Below are positions 1-6,839 of a stretch of 9,163 nucleotides of DNA, one piece after another. This DNA is from SFEL01 sp964392455 (lineage in GTDB: Bacteria > Bacillota > Clostridia > Christensenellales > CAG-138): contig CAYMPG010000043.1 in NCBI GenBank assembly GCA_964392455.1, positions 1-9,163 of the forward strand, given 5' to 3'. The notes under the pieces are model-generated. The model was given only the letters and a program-made list of their open reading frames with translations, ran no database searches and was not told where the DNA came from. Made by a program: the position numbers and the translations under genes. The stretch's first letter is position 1, and every line of letters begins with the position of its first letter.

Positions 1-1395
1 TCAGTTCGCAGCTACCCTGAAAAGGATATGCTATCCCATACCCTTGGATATGTGGGCATAATCAATGCCAGCGATTCCGCCGCCCTTGAAGAAAAGCTCG
101 CCCAGCTCAATGAGGGGCGCACCGGGCAGGATGGCCTGTATACCTCAGATTCCTATGTGGGCCGCAATGGCCTTGAGGCCCAGTACGAGCGGGAGCTTAG
201 AGGCAAGGATGGCTACCGCATATATATCTGCACCTCCGCCGGTACAAACCGGCGCACCCTCTATACCCATGAGCAGCAGGATGGCTACGACCTTCAGCTC
301 ACCATAAATTACGATCTGCAAAAGCGCCTTGATTTTGTGCTGGACAGCGTGCTCTATGGTGAAACCACCGCAGGTGCGGTGGTCGTGCTGAACCCCACCA
401 CCGGGGCCATAGATGCCATGTCCTCCTGGCCCGGATACGACCTTAATTCCTTCGCCCGGGGCATAAGCTCCAGGGATTACAATGCCCTGCTGTCCATGGC
501 AAATACCCCCCTGTACAATCGCCTTACCCAGGGCCTTTATCCCCCCGGCTCGGTATTAAAGGCATTTACAGCCGTAGCGGCACTGCAAAGCGGCACTCTG
601 GATGAAAACTACGTATTCGAGGGGCTCATTGAGGATGATTACTGGCTCCCCACGGAATTTGGCACCTGGATGGGCAGCAGGATAAAGCGCACCCAGGTAA
701 AGTACGGCCGTATGTCCCCTCTGAATATGCGTAGCGCCATTGTCCACTCGGATAATATTTACTTTGCCAATGCTGCCCTGCTTCTGGGCTGGGATAATTA
801 CAGCGCATATATGCAGAGCATAGGCTTCGGGGATACCATGCCCTTTGACCTTAATGTGGCCAATTCCCAGCTGTACAATGAGGGCACAGAGCTCAGCCTC
901 ATGCTCCTTGCAGAAAGCGGCTACGGTCAGGGCGAGCTCCTTACCACCCCCCTGCAAATGGCAGTGATGTTTGCAGCCTTTGCAAACGGCGGCAATATAA
1001 TGGCGCCGTATATAGTAGAAAGCATCTGCGAAACCAAGGGCATTACCTACGATGTGGTCTCTACCACCACCCCAAAGCCCTGGAAAACCGGCGTAATAAC
1101 CCAGGCCGCCCTGGATGTGGTGGTGCCGTACCTTAAGGACGTTGTGGATCACAGTCTCAATGGCACAGGCCGCTCCCTCAAGGTGACCTCCGTGCAGATA
1201 GCTGCAAAAACAGGTACCGCTGAAATCGGCAACGACAAGAGCCGTGAGATCTCCTGGTTTGCAGGCTTCCGCTGCGGCGTGGAGCCTCAGGATGCCCGCC
1301 TTGTGCTGGTAATGCTGGAAATCCCCACCGAGAATGAGTATGCCTCCCTCAAGTTTGATATTGCCCGGGAGCTTTTGAAGATGAGCGCCCCGTGA
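1..1395 (+). CDS. Class B penicillin-binding protein (peptidoglycan D,D-transpeptidase), 5' end missing
   Basis: Partial gene: the frame is open from base 1 and the first residues (SVRSYPEKDMLSHTLGYVG) already match the PBP dimerisation/pedestal domain, so the ATG at 28 is internal and the start lies upstream. 464 residues are visible. Numbering from base 1, the transpeptidase motifs are all present: SVLK with nucleophile Ser184 and Lys187, SDN at 250-252, and KTGT at 403-406. A GLEAQYERELRG segment near residues 56-67 is typical of the PBP2/FtsI pedestal. The family are membrane-anchored enzymes that cross-link peptidoglycan stem peptides outside the cell and are the targets of beta-lactams. 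The N-terminal membrane anchor is not in the window. Whether it serves elongation, division or sporulation cannot be told; a SEDS (RodA/FtsW) gene immediately upstream would be expected but is not visible. The gene ends at TGA 1393-1395, convergent with the LCP gene. Confidence 0.95.
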   Translation, partial: SVRSYPEKDMLSHTLGYVGIINASDSAALEEKLAQLNEGRTGQDGLYTSDSYVGRNGLEAQYERELRGKDGYRIYICTSAGTNRRTLYTHEQQDGYDLQLTINYDLQKRLDFVLDSVLYGETTAGAVVVLNPTTGAIDAMSSWPGYDLNSFARGISSRDYNALLSMANTPLYNRLTQGLYPPGSVLKAFTAVAALQSGTLDENYVFEGLIEDDYWLPTEFGTWMGSRIKRTQVKYGRMSPLNMRSAIVHSDNIYFANAALLLGWDNYSAYMQSIGFGDTMPFDLNVANSQLYNEGTELSLMLLAESGYGQGELLTTPLQMAVMFAAFANGGNIMAPYIVESICETKGITYDVVSTTTPKPWKTGVITQAALDVVVPYLKDVVDHSLNGTGRSLKVTSVQIAAKTGTAEIGNDKSREISWFAGFRCGVEPQDARLVLVMLEIPTENEYASLKFDIARELLKMSAP

Positions 1396-1425
1396 TTTTT
1401 CCCTGTATATAATAAATACAGCACA

Positions 1426-1460
1426 GCGCCCGGCTGCGCCTATGATGGCGTGCCGGGCGC
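1426..1460. terminator. GC-rich hairpin between the convergent PBP and LCP genes
   Basis: A 9-bp perfect stem pairs GCGCCCGGC (1426-1434) with GCCGGGCGC (1452-1460); one further A-T pair (1425/1461) extends it into the LCP stop codon. A four-base inner stem (CGCC 1437-1440 with GGCG 1447-1450) closes a six-base loop. It lies exactly between the stop codons of two converging genes, so it could end transcription from both sides. No clean T-run follows on either strand, so this is a weaker intrinsic terminator than those at 3331-3440. A small AT-looped inverted repeat (CTGTAT 1403-1408 with ATACAG 1416-1421) sits beside it. Confidence 0.55.
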
Positions 1461-2546
1461 TTATCTCATTGCGTGCTCTCTTACATACCTGTAGTCATAC
1501 TTATAATCCACCTCTATCTCCACGCCGAATATGTCCTTCATCAGCGCCTTAAGGGCAGATGTATCCAGCACGTAAAAGGATGCGCCGTTGTACACCGTGC
1601 CGCTTATGTACCTTCCCTCGAGGGTATGGCGGAAAAGGTTCTCCTCAGGCTCCAGGTCTGTGGCAAAGAGGGCAAGGGCGGCTATCTGCTCCACGGTCAG
1701 GTTGGTATGTATATAGTCCTTTACCGAAAGGTATACCCTTGGCAGCGTGGTAAGGGCATTTGCCTGCTTGAGCTGGCTCAGTATGGCAAAGAGCATACGC
1801 TGCTGCCTGTCCGCCCGGTCAACATCCGTGCCGTAGCCCTTTCTGGCCCTGCAATAATCCAGCACCTTCTGCCCATCCATAAGCTGCGAGCCCTTTAAAA
1901 GGGTGCGTCCATTCAGCGTTATCTCCTGATCCACCTCAAACTCCACCCCGCCCATGGCATCCACCACTGCCTTAAGCCCCTCCATATTCACCCCCGCATA
2001 GTAGTCTATGGGCACGCCCATAAGGCTTTCCACCGTTTTTATGGCGTACTCAAAGCCCTTTCCCTCAATGCTCCCTCCCTTGGCAAAGGCGGCGTTTATC
2101 TTCCAGTGGCCTTTGGTATTGTATATCTTTGCCATGGTATCCCTGGGTATTGAGATAAGGTGGGCTGTGGAGGAATCAAAGTCCACCGTCAGCAGCATCA
2201 GCACGTCGCTGCGGAAATTATTATCCTCACCCCGGTAAAGCACGCTGTCCTCATCATCCCTTTCGGGGCTCTGATCCCAGCCCAGTATAAGCATATTCAC
2301 CCTGTTTTGCATAAAATCCCTGTCCGCCTGCTCCATAAGCTGCTCCTCCGCAGATGGAGTTGGCGCAGGAGATATATTATCAGGCGAGCCGCTGGCCGCC
2401 TCAGGTGAAGGCGCAGGCTCCGGCCTTTCAAAGGCGCTCATGGGGTCATGGGCAATGCCCCTGTAAAGCCTTACCCAGCCAAGCAGCCCCGCAGCTATCA
2501 GCAGAGCGCAGATGATTATTATGTATTTTGCTCTCTTGTTCTTCAT
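1461..2546 (-). CDS. LytR-CpsA-Psr (LCP) family glycopolymer-peptidoglycan ligase
   Basis: 361 residues from the ATG at 2546. LCP proteins sit in the membrane facing outward and transfer undecaprenyl-linked anionic glycopolymers (teichoic acid, capsule and similar) to peptidoglycan. Visible features: a short basic N-terminus (MKNKRAK), one membrane helix at about residues 8-25, a Pro/Ala/Ser-rich linker at about 40-66, then the LCP domain at about 84-265. Diagnostic motifs are FRSDVLML (111-118), SIPRDT with Arg135 and Asp136, and the YCRAR segment (231-235) leading to DVDRADRQQR (241-250), the pyrophosphate/lipid-binding arginine cluster. The region after 265 resembles the usual LCP C-terminal tail. 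Start choice: the frame extends to a TTG at 2615, but that adds 23 non-family residues; 2546 puts the basic cap directly before the helix. The ribosome site is poor (GGGG about 12 bases upstream), and ATG 2558 is an alternative. No convincing promoter was found. Confidence 0.93.
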   Translation of the reverse strand: MKNKRAKYIIIICALLIAAGLLGWVRLYRGIAHDPMSAFERPEPAPSPEAASGSPDNISPAPTPSAEEQLMEQADRDFMQNRVNMLILGWDQSPERDDEDSVLYRGEDNNFRSDVLMLLTVDFDSSTAHLISIPRDTMAKIYNTKGHWKINAAFAKGGSIEGKGFEYAIKTVESLMGVPIDYYAGVNMEGLKAVVDAMGGVEFEVDQEITLNGRTLLKGSQLMDGQKVLDYCRARKGYGTDVDRADRQQRMLFAILSQLKQANALTTLPRVYLSVKDYIHTNLTVEQIAALALFATDLEPEENLFRHTLEGRYISGTVYNGASFYVLDTSALKALMKDIFGVEIEVDYKYDYRYVREHAMR

Positions 2547-2650
2547 AAGCAATAGCATCCCCAAACTGCCGCTTTTTACACTGGTATGCAAATACAATGC
2601 ATCCACCTGGCACAAAAATGGAAATATTCGGTAAAATCACAAAAAAATCC

Positions 2651-2679
2651 TGCACAAATCACCTGCTATCTGATAAAAT
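2651..2679 (+). promoter_or_regulatory. Candidate extended -10 promoter for the DUF308 gene
   Basis: TAAAAT at 2674-2679 is preceded by TGA (2671-2673), giving an extended -10 (TGn). A 4/6 match to the -35 box, TGCACA (2651-2656), lies 17 bases upstream. The predicted start near 2686 would leave a leader of about 50 bases before ATG 2736, which contains a small 4-bp hairpin (AGCC/GGCT, 2704-2714). The match is by eye and moderate. Confidence 0.5.
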
Positions 2680-2735
2680 CATGTTAAGGAATATATTATC
2701 TTCAGCCTTCGGCTCACAAATTCACAGGAGGGTAT

Positions 2736-3269
2736 ATGAACGGTCAATTCAAAAAAACTTATTATGCATCCACCGCACTGCTGATACTGCTGGGCATATT
2801 GCTAATAGTGCTGCCCGGCCTTGCCCGTAAAATAGCCTCCATAGCCCTTGGCTGCGGGCTCATGCTATATGGCATAGTTTCCCTCATTTCAAGCTGGAAA
2901 AGCGACAGGCTGGGCCTTTACGGCGGGGCTGCAAGGGCGCTTGCAGTGCTGCTTGTGGGCATACTTATGATCAAGTGGAATGACCACATTGCCCTCATCA
3001 TAATGACCCTTATAGGCGCTGCCATAGCAGCAGGCGGCTTTATCAAGCTGCAGCTTTCCCTTATGCTGAAGGATGCCGCCCTGCCCGCATGGAAGCGGGA
3101 TGCCATAGGGGCAGCCGTTTTCATGGCCATAGGCATATTCCTCATGTTTGACCCCTTTGCAGGGGAAAAGGCAATGATAATCATTACAGGCGTGCTCATG
3201 GTGCTCAGCGGCCTGTCAAACCTGTGGATCGCCCATGAGGTAAATAAAACCATAGTTGGTAATTTCTGA
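2736..3269 (+). CDS. DUF308 / HdeD-like integral membrane protein
   Basis: 177 residues, starting at ATG 2736 behind a strong AGGAGGG site. The protein is almost wholly hydrophobic and reads as three repeats of a two-helix unit: about residues 10-50, 65-108 and 122-168. Each unit has a helix ending in a GI(L/F)(L/M)-type turn (GILLIVLPG, GILMIKWND, GIFLMFDPF), a short loop, and a second small-residue-rich helix. This gives six predicted membrane segments, the pattern of the DUF308 family that includes enterobacterial HdeD, a membrane protein linked to acid resistance. Members in Firmicutes are mostly uncharacterised, so an acid-stress role is only a transfer from a distant relative. The gene stands alone: it diverges from LCP and converges on nfnB, with its own candidate promoter and a terminator at 3331. 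Family assignment is good; function is unknown. Confidence 0.82.
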   Translation: MNGQFKKTYYASTALLILLGILLIVLPGLARKIASIALGCGLMLYGIVSLISSWKSDRLGLYGGAARALAVLLVGILMIKWNDHIALIIMTLIGAAIAAGGFIKLQLSLMLKDAALPAWKRDAIGAAVFMAIGIFLMFDPFAGEKAMIIITGVLMVLSGLSNLWIAHEVNKTIVGNF

Positions 3270-3330
3270 CAGATTCAGAGAATATAGCCTGTATTGATAT
3301 GACTAAATAAGCAGCTTTACAGCATCACTC

Positions 3331-3361
3331 AAAAAAGCCTCATAACGGATGAGGCTTTTTT
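3331..3361. terminator. Bidirectional rho-independent terminator (after the DUF308 gene)
   Basis: A 13-bp perfect stem pairs 3331-3343 (A6 then GCCTCAT) with 3349-3361 (ATGAGGC then T6) around a five-base AACGG loop. A U6 tract follows the GC part of the hairpin on the plus strand, and the A6 arm supplies the same on the minus strand. It lies 61 bases after the DUF308 stop codon and is its natural terminator. Confidence 0.9.
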
Positions 3362-3409
3362 GTTTTTTGGGATGGAACAAAGTCAGTATCCTGCTGCACC
3401 GCTGCAAAC

Positions 3410-3440
3410 AAAAAAGGCCCTGTATACAGGGCCTTTTTTT
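3410..3440. terminator. Bidirectional rho-independent terminator (after nfnB)
   Basis: Bases 3410-3439 form a perfect 30-bp palindrome: A6, GGCCCTGTA, then its exact complement ending in T6, with a seventh T at 3440. It is read in both directions and lies 29 bases beyond the nfnB stop codon (minus strand), so it is the likely end of the nfnAB transcript and a second stop for rightward transcripts. A smaller hairpin (AGCCGG 3448-3453 with CCGGCT 3460-3465) sits between it and the nfnB stop. Confidence 0.9.
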
Positions 3441-3468
3441 GCTGTAAAGCCGGGATTTTCCGGCTATT

Positions 3469-4863
3469 TTATTTGTCCTTAAGGTATTCGTGTATGGCGG
3501 CCGCCGCCTTTTTGCCTGCACCCATGGCCAGTATCACCGTGGCGGCGCCTGTCACGGCATCCCCGCCTGCAAACACGCCGGGCTTTGATGTGGCGCCGGT
3601 CTCAGGGTCTGCGGTTATTTCTCCCTTGCGGCCTACTGCAAGGCCGGGGGTAGTGTTCTTTATGAGGGGATTGGGGCTGTTTCCTATGGCAACTATCACA
3701 GTATCCACCTCCAGCGTAAACTGGCTGCCCTCCTTGGGCACCGGCCTGCGGCGGCCGGATGCATCAGGCTCGCCCAGCTCCATTTCCATACATTCCATGG
3801 AGGTAACGTAGCCGTTTTCGTCGCCATTTATGCAGGTGGGGTTGGTGAGCACCCTGAATATTATGCCCTCCTCCTTGGCGTGATGTATCTCCTCCCTGCG
3901 GGCAGGCATTTCCGCCTCGCCCCTGCGGTATACGATGTATACATTTTCAGCGCCCAGGCGCTTGGCGCAGCGTGCAGCGTCCATGGCCACATTGCCGCCG
4001 CCTATTATGGCCGCATTCTTTCCCACCCTTACCGGGGTATCCGTTTCAGGGAAGGAATATGCCTTCATAAGGTTTATGCGGGTAAGGAACTCATTTGCAG
4101 AATATACGCCGCAGAGGTTTTCCCCGGGTATCTTCTGGAAATTGGGCAGCCCTGCGCCGGAGCCCACAAATACCGCATCGAAGCCCTCATCCTCCAATAG
4201 CTCATCCAGGCTTATGGAGCGGCCCACCACCACGTTTGTTTCTATCTTTACGCCCAGCGCTTCAACGCTGCTTATCTCCCGGCGCACCAGCGCCTTGGGC
4301 AGACGAAATTCCGGTATGCCGTACACCAGCACGCCGCCCGGCGTATGCAGCGCCTCGAATATATGCACCTCGTAGCCCAGCTTTGCAAGGTCGCCGGCGC
4401 AGGTAAGGCCGGCAGGGCCTGAGCCTATCACCGCCACCCGCTTGCCGTTTGGCTCGGGCAGCTCATCAGGGGCAGCGCCCTTTTCCATTGCATAGTCCGC
4501 TGCAAACCGTTCCAGCCTGCCAATGCCCACAGGCTCTCCCTTTATGCCCCGAACGCACCTGCTCTCGCACTGGGATTCCTGAGGGCATACCCTGCCGCAT
4601 ATTGCGGGCAGGTTGTTTGTGGTCTTGATTATGGCATATGCGCCTTCAAAGTCGTTATTCTTTATCCGGTCTATAAATTCCGGTATCCTTACGTTTACCG
4701 GGCAGCCGGAAACGCAGGGCATATTCTTGCAGTTAAGGCAGCGCTGGGCCTCGTTTACCGCCATTTCGGCATCATAGCCCATGGATACCTCTTTAAAGTT
4801 CCTGCTGCGTACCTCGGGGGCCTGCTCTCTGGCGGGCGTTTTCTGTAGGGTCATATTTGCCAT
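3469..4863 (-). CDS. nfnB: NfnB-like large subunit of NADH-dependent reduced ferredoxin:NADP+ oxidoreductase (GltA/SudA family)
   Basis: 464 residues from ATG 4863. The N-terminal ferredoxin-like region has two four-Cys sets, Cys42/45/50/54 and Cys89/93/99/103, for [4Fe-4S] clusters; Glu96 and Glu100 lie among the second set. A flavin-binding GSGPAG (147-152), an NADP-type GGGNVAMDAAR (288-298) and a final FAD-contact GVFAGGD (429-435) follow. This is the architecture of glutamate synthase small subunit, SudA and NfnB. Pairing with the NfnA gene makes the bifurcating transhydrogenase most likely: NADH and reduced ferredoxin together reduce two NADP+. Start choice: ATG 4863 has GAGGAG at 8 bases. 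ATG 4869 would overlap the nfnA TGA as ATGA and adds two residues, but leaves only 2 bases from GGAG. Either way translation is coupled. Archaeal-type glutamate synthase or sulfide dehydrogenase are the alternatives; no large glutamate synthase subunit is nearby. Confidence 0.92.
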   Translation of the reverse strand: MANMTLQKTPAREQAPEVRSRNFKEVSMGYDAEMAVNEAQRCLNCKNMPCVSGCPVNVRIPEFIDRIKNNDFEGAYAIIKTTNNLPAICGRVCPQESQCESRCVRGIKGEPVGIGRLERFAADYAMEKGAAPDELPEPNGKRVAVIGSGPAGLTCAGDLAKLGYEVHIFEALHTPGGVLVYGIPEFRLPKALVRREISSVEALGVKIETNVVVGRSISLDELLEDEGFDAVFVGSGAGLPNFQKIPGENLCGVYSANEFLTRINLMKAYSFPETDTPVRVGKNAAIIGGGNVAMDAARCAKRLGAENVYIVYRRGEAEMPARREEIHHAKEEGIIFRVLTNPTCINGDENGYVTSMECMEMELGEPDASGRRRPVPKEGSQFTLEVDTVIVAIGNSPNPLIKNTTPGLAVGRKGEITADPETGATSKPGVFAGGDAVTGAATVILAMGAGKKAAAAIHEYLKDK

Positions 4864-4865
4864 GG

Positions 4866-5714
4866 TCATCTCTCCTCTCCCAGCAGGCTGCAAAAGTGCT
4901 TTTCGTCAGATAGCTTTTCCTCCGCCTTATACATTCGGCTACGCATTATAGCCTCATCAAAATCCACAAGATGTCCGTCAAAATCCGGCCCATCCACGCA
5001 GGCAAATTTGGTTTCGCCTCCCACCGTAAGGCGGCAGCCGCCGCACATTCCGGTGCCGTCTATCATGATGGTATTCATGGAAACGGTGGTCTTGATGCCG
5101 TATTCCTTTGTAATATTGCATACCGCCCTCATCATGGGCATGGGCCCCAGCACGAATACCTCATCGTACCTTACCCCTGCCTTGAGCTGCTCCTCAAGGG
5201 CGGCAGTTACAAAGCCCTTGTTGCCGTTTGAGCCATCGTCCGTCATTATGTAAAGATTGCTGGCTGCGGCTGCAAATTCCTCCGTAAGTATGAAAAGGGA
5301 GGTGCTGCGGAAGCCTATGTATGCATCCACCTTTGCGCCTATTGCGTTCAGTGCCTTTGCCTGGGGATACGCTATGGCAACCCCCAGCCCGCCGCCTACC
5401 ACAGCCACACGCTTGCCTGCAAGGCCGTCAAATTCGCTGGCCTTGCCAAGGGGGCCTGCAAAGTCCGCCAGGCAGTCTCCCTCCTCCAGCATATCCAGCC
5501 GCTTTGTGGTGGCACCCACCTTTTGGAATATCACAGTGGCGGTGCCCCGTTCCCGGTCATAATCCGCTATGGTAAGGGGTATGCGCTCTCCCTGCTCATC
5601 CACCCGCAGTATTATAAACTGCCCGGGCAGTGCCTTTCTGGCCACATAGGGAGCCTCTACCTCTATGAGAGTGACCGTTTCATGCAAACGGCGCTTTTTT
5701 ACTATACGATACAT
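4866..5714 (-). CDS. nfnA: NfnA-like small subunit (PyrK/SudB-type FAD/NAD-binding, [2Fe-2S])
   Basis: 282 residues from ATG 5714, with AAAGGAG nine bases upstream. The order is that of ferredoxin-NADP reductase relatives: an FAD-binding barrel with RIPLTI (44-49), a nucleotide domain with VVGGGLG (105-111), and a C-terminal [2Fe-2S] site. The last reads D219-x4-C224-x2-C227-x11-C239; NfnA structures are known for a cluster with three Cys and one Asp ligand, and Asp219 sits where that Asp would be. In the family this subunit takes electrons from NADH and carries the bifurcation-linked flavin chemistry with NfnB in the cytoplasm. It is the first gene of a two-gene transcript; its TGA at 4866-4868 lies at the nfnB start region. 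PyrK of dihydroorotate dehydrogenase is related, but the NfnB partner and absence of pyrD argue against it. Confidence 0.92.
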   Translation of the reverse strand: MYRIVKKRRLHETVTLIEVEAPYVARKALPGQFIILRVDEQGERIPLTIADYDRERGTATVIFQKVGATTKRLDMLEEGDCLADFAGPLGKASEFDGLAGKRVAVVGGGLGVAIAYPQAKALNAIGAKVDAYIGFRSTSLFILTEEFAAAASNLYIMTDDGSNGNKGFVTAALEEQLKAGVRYDEVFVLGPMPMMRAVCNITKEYGIKTTVSMNTIMIDGTGMCGGCRLTVGGETKFACVDGPDFDGHLVDFDEAIMRSRMYKAEEKLSDEKHFCSLLGEER

Positions 5715-5757
5715 ATCCGCCAGCTCCTTTATTTATAATTATGCATCACACTTTTTT

Positions 5758-5786
5758 AATATAAATCTCCCAGCGTCTGATGTCAA
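5758..5786 (-). promoter_or_regulatory. Near-consensus sigma-A promoter for nfnAB
   Basis: On the minus strand TTGACA (5786-5781) and TATATT (5763-5758) are separated by exactly 17 bases: a perfect -35 and a 5/6 -10. Transcription would start near 5750, giving a leader of about 35 bases with the AAAGGAG site. The -35 begins only three bases after the galM stop codon, so nfnAB can be transcribed independently of galM, though I see no terminator to stop read-through. No Rex-like operator was recognised. Confidence 0.8.
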
Positions 5787-5789
5787 TGC

Positions 5790-6839
5790 CTACAGGCCAA
5801 GTTCGTCAACAAAAAAACGATATTCTGTCCTTGCAGTATATTCCTCTCCCGCCTTAAGCACAGGGGAGGGGAAGTGGGTATGCCTCATGGAATCCGGTAC
5901 GTTTTGACATTCCATGCATACTGCGCCCCTGTCACGGTAATGCGCGCCGTCCTTTCCAATAAGGTCAAGTGAATTAGCGGTGAATACCATAAGGGCCGGC
6001 ATGGTTGTATATACATCCATCCGCCTGCCTGTGCCGGAGCTTCTCAGCGACCCTGCAAACTCCAGTGCACCCCGCTCTGTCTTATTCAGCAAAAAGTTAT
6101 GGTCCAGCCCTCCCGCAATGGCTATCTGCTCATCATGGGCTGCATGGGCCTCCGCCACGTCCCTTTCCTTTCTGAAATCCATCACCGTGCCCTCCACAAG
6201 GCGCACCTCACCTGTGGGAAGCTGCCCCTCTGCCTGAGGGTTAAAGAAGTCCCCATTCACCCTCAATAGCTGATGGGCATCGCCGCTTGCATGGCCGCTC
6301 AGGTTAAAGTAGGCGTGGTTGGTAAGGCTTATTGGGGTATCCCTGTCGCTTCGGGCATAAAAATCCATGGAGAGCACGCCGGTTTCAGAAAACCCATACC
6401 GCACCCTTACCTCCATATTCCCCGGGAAGCCCTGATCTCCATCCTCTGATACAAGGCTGAATACTATGCCCTCCCCATCCTGCTCAGGCTGCCATATGCG
6501 GCTGTTAAAGCCTGCGCTGCCGCCGTGGAGGGTATAAAGGGGGTGATTTTTATCCAGCAGATGCTCCTGTGAGTTCAGGGTAAAGCGTGAGCCTGCCAGC
6601 CTGTTTGCAAACCTGCCGCATACTGCGCCCATGCTCCACCCGTGCCGCTGGTATTCTCCGCCTGAGCACAGCCCCAGCACCACGTCGTCAAGCTCGCCAT
6701 TTCTGTCCGGCACCCGGAGGGCTGCAAGAGATGCGCCAAAGTCCGTAAAGCTCGCTGCGCCATACCCGGTATCAATGGTTATAAGCCGGGCATTGCGCCC
6801 ATCATCGTAGGTTCCAAATGGGGCTGTGGTTATTTTCAT
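5790..6839 (-). CDS. galM: Aldose 1-epimerase (mutarotase)
   Basis: 349 residues, the usual length for the family. The enzyme interconverts alpha and beta anomers of glucose, galactose and related sugars in the cytoplasm, feeding the Leloir or glycolytic route. Visible landmarks: GRFANRL (75-81), HGG with His105, NHAYFNLSGH (174-183) with His175 as the presumed general acid, GLDHNF (244-249) with substrate-binding Asp246, and MECQN (309-313) with Glu310 as the presumed general base. All catalytic positions are present, so it should be active. Start: ATG 6839 overlaps the TGA of the upstream DUF3842 gene by four bases (ATGA, 6836-6839) and has GGAGG seven bases upstream, inside that gene. No other Leloir gene (galK, galT, galE) is in the window, so the substrate is not fixed by context. 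Confidence 0.95.
   Translation of the reverse strand: MKITTAPFGTYDDGRNARLITIDTGYGAASFTDFGASLAALRVPDRNGELDDVVLGLCSGGEYQRHGWSMGAVCGRFANRLAGSRFTLNSQEHLLDKNHPLYTLHGGSAGFNSRIWQPEQDGEGIVFSLVSEDGDQGFPGNMEVRVRYGFSETGVLSMDFYARSDRDTPISLTNHAYFNLSGHASGDAHQLLRVNGDFFNPQAEGQLPTGEVRLVEGTVMDFRKERDVAEAHAAHDEQIAIAGGLDHNFLLNKTERGALEFAGSLRSSGTGRRMDVYTTMPALMVFTANSLDLIGKDGAHYRDRGAVCMECQNVPDSMRHTHFPSPVLKAGEEYTARTEYRFFVDELGL

Larger units (their letters stand above)
3314..3450. repeat. 11-bp inverted repeat enclosing the two terminators
   Basis: GCTTTACAGCA at 3314-3324 is exactly reverse-complemented at 3440-3450 (TGCTGTAAAGC). The arms enclose both terminator hairpins, so the single strand could fold as a three-way junction or the duplex as a cruciform. 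There is no coding sequence inside. The match is exact, but its significance is unknown and chance cannot be excluded. Confidence 0.5.

Noticed and set aside
556..1152. 198-residue open frame on the minus strand opposite the PBP gene
   Set aside because: It is antisense to the motif-bearing transpeptidase domain, its translation has no recognisable family features, and PBP motifs explain the region fully.
2547..2615. Upstream extension of the LCP gene to a TTG start
   Set aside because: The extra 23 residues precede the natural basic cap and membrane helix and do not resemble an LCP N-terminus; TTG has no better ribosome site.
3314..3450. Insertion sequence or CRISPR-like interpretation of the repeats
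   Set aside because: There is no transposase, no target duplication seen, and no regular repeat-spacer pattern; the hairpins are better explained as terminators of converging genes.
3303..3521. 72-residue minus-strand frame rich in Lys/Arg
   Set aside because: It runs through both terminator hairpins and the nfnB 3' end; its composition comes from the A/T tracts of the terminators.
3880..4406. Several plus-strand frames of 100-146 residues within nfnB
   Set aside because: All lie antisense to the cofactor-binding domains of NfnB, overlap each other in different frames and show no family features.
4864..4893. Upstream extension of nfnB to a TTG start at 4893
   Set aside because: It would overlap nfnA further and place the GAGGAG ribosome site inside the coding region; ATG 4863 (or 4869) is well placed.
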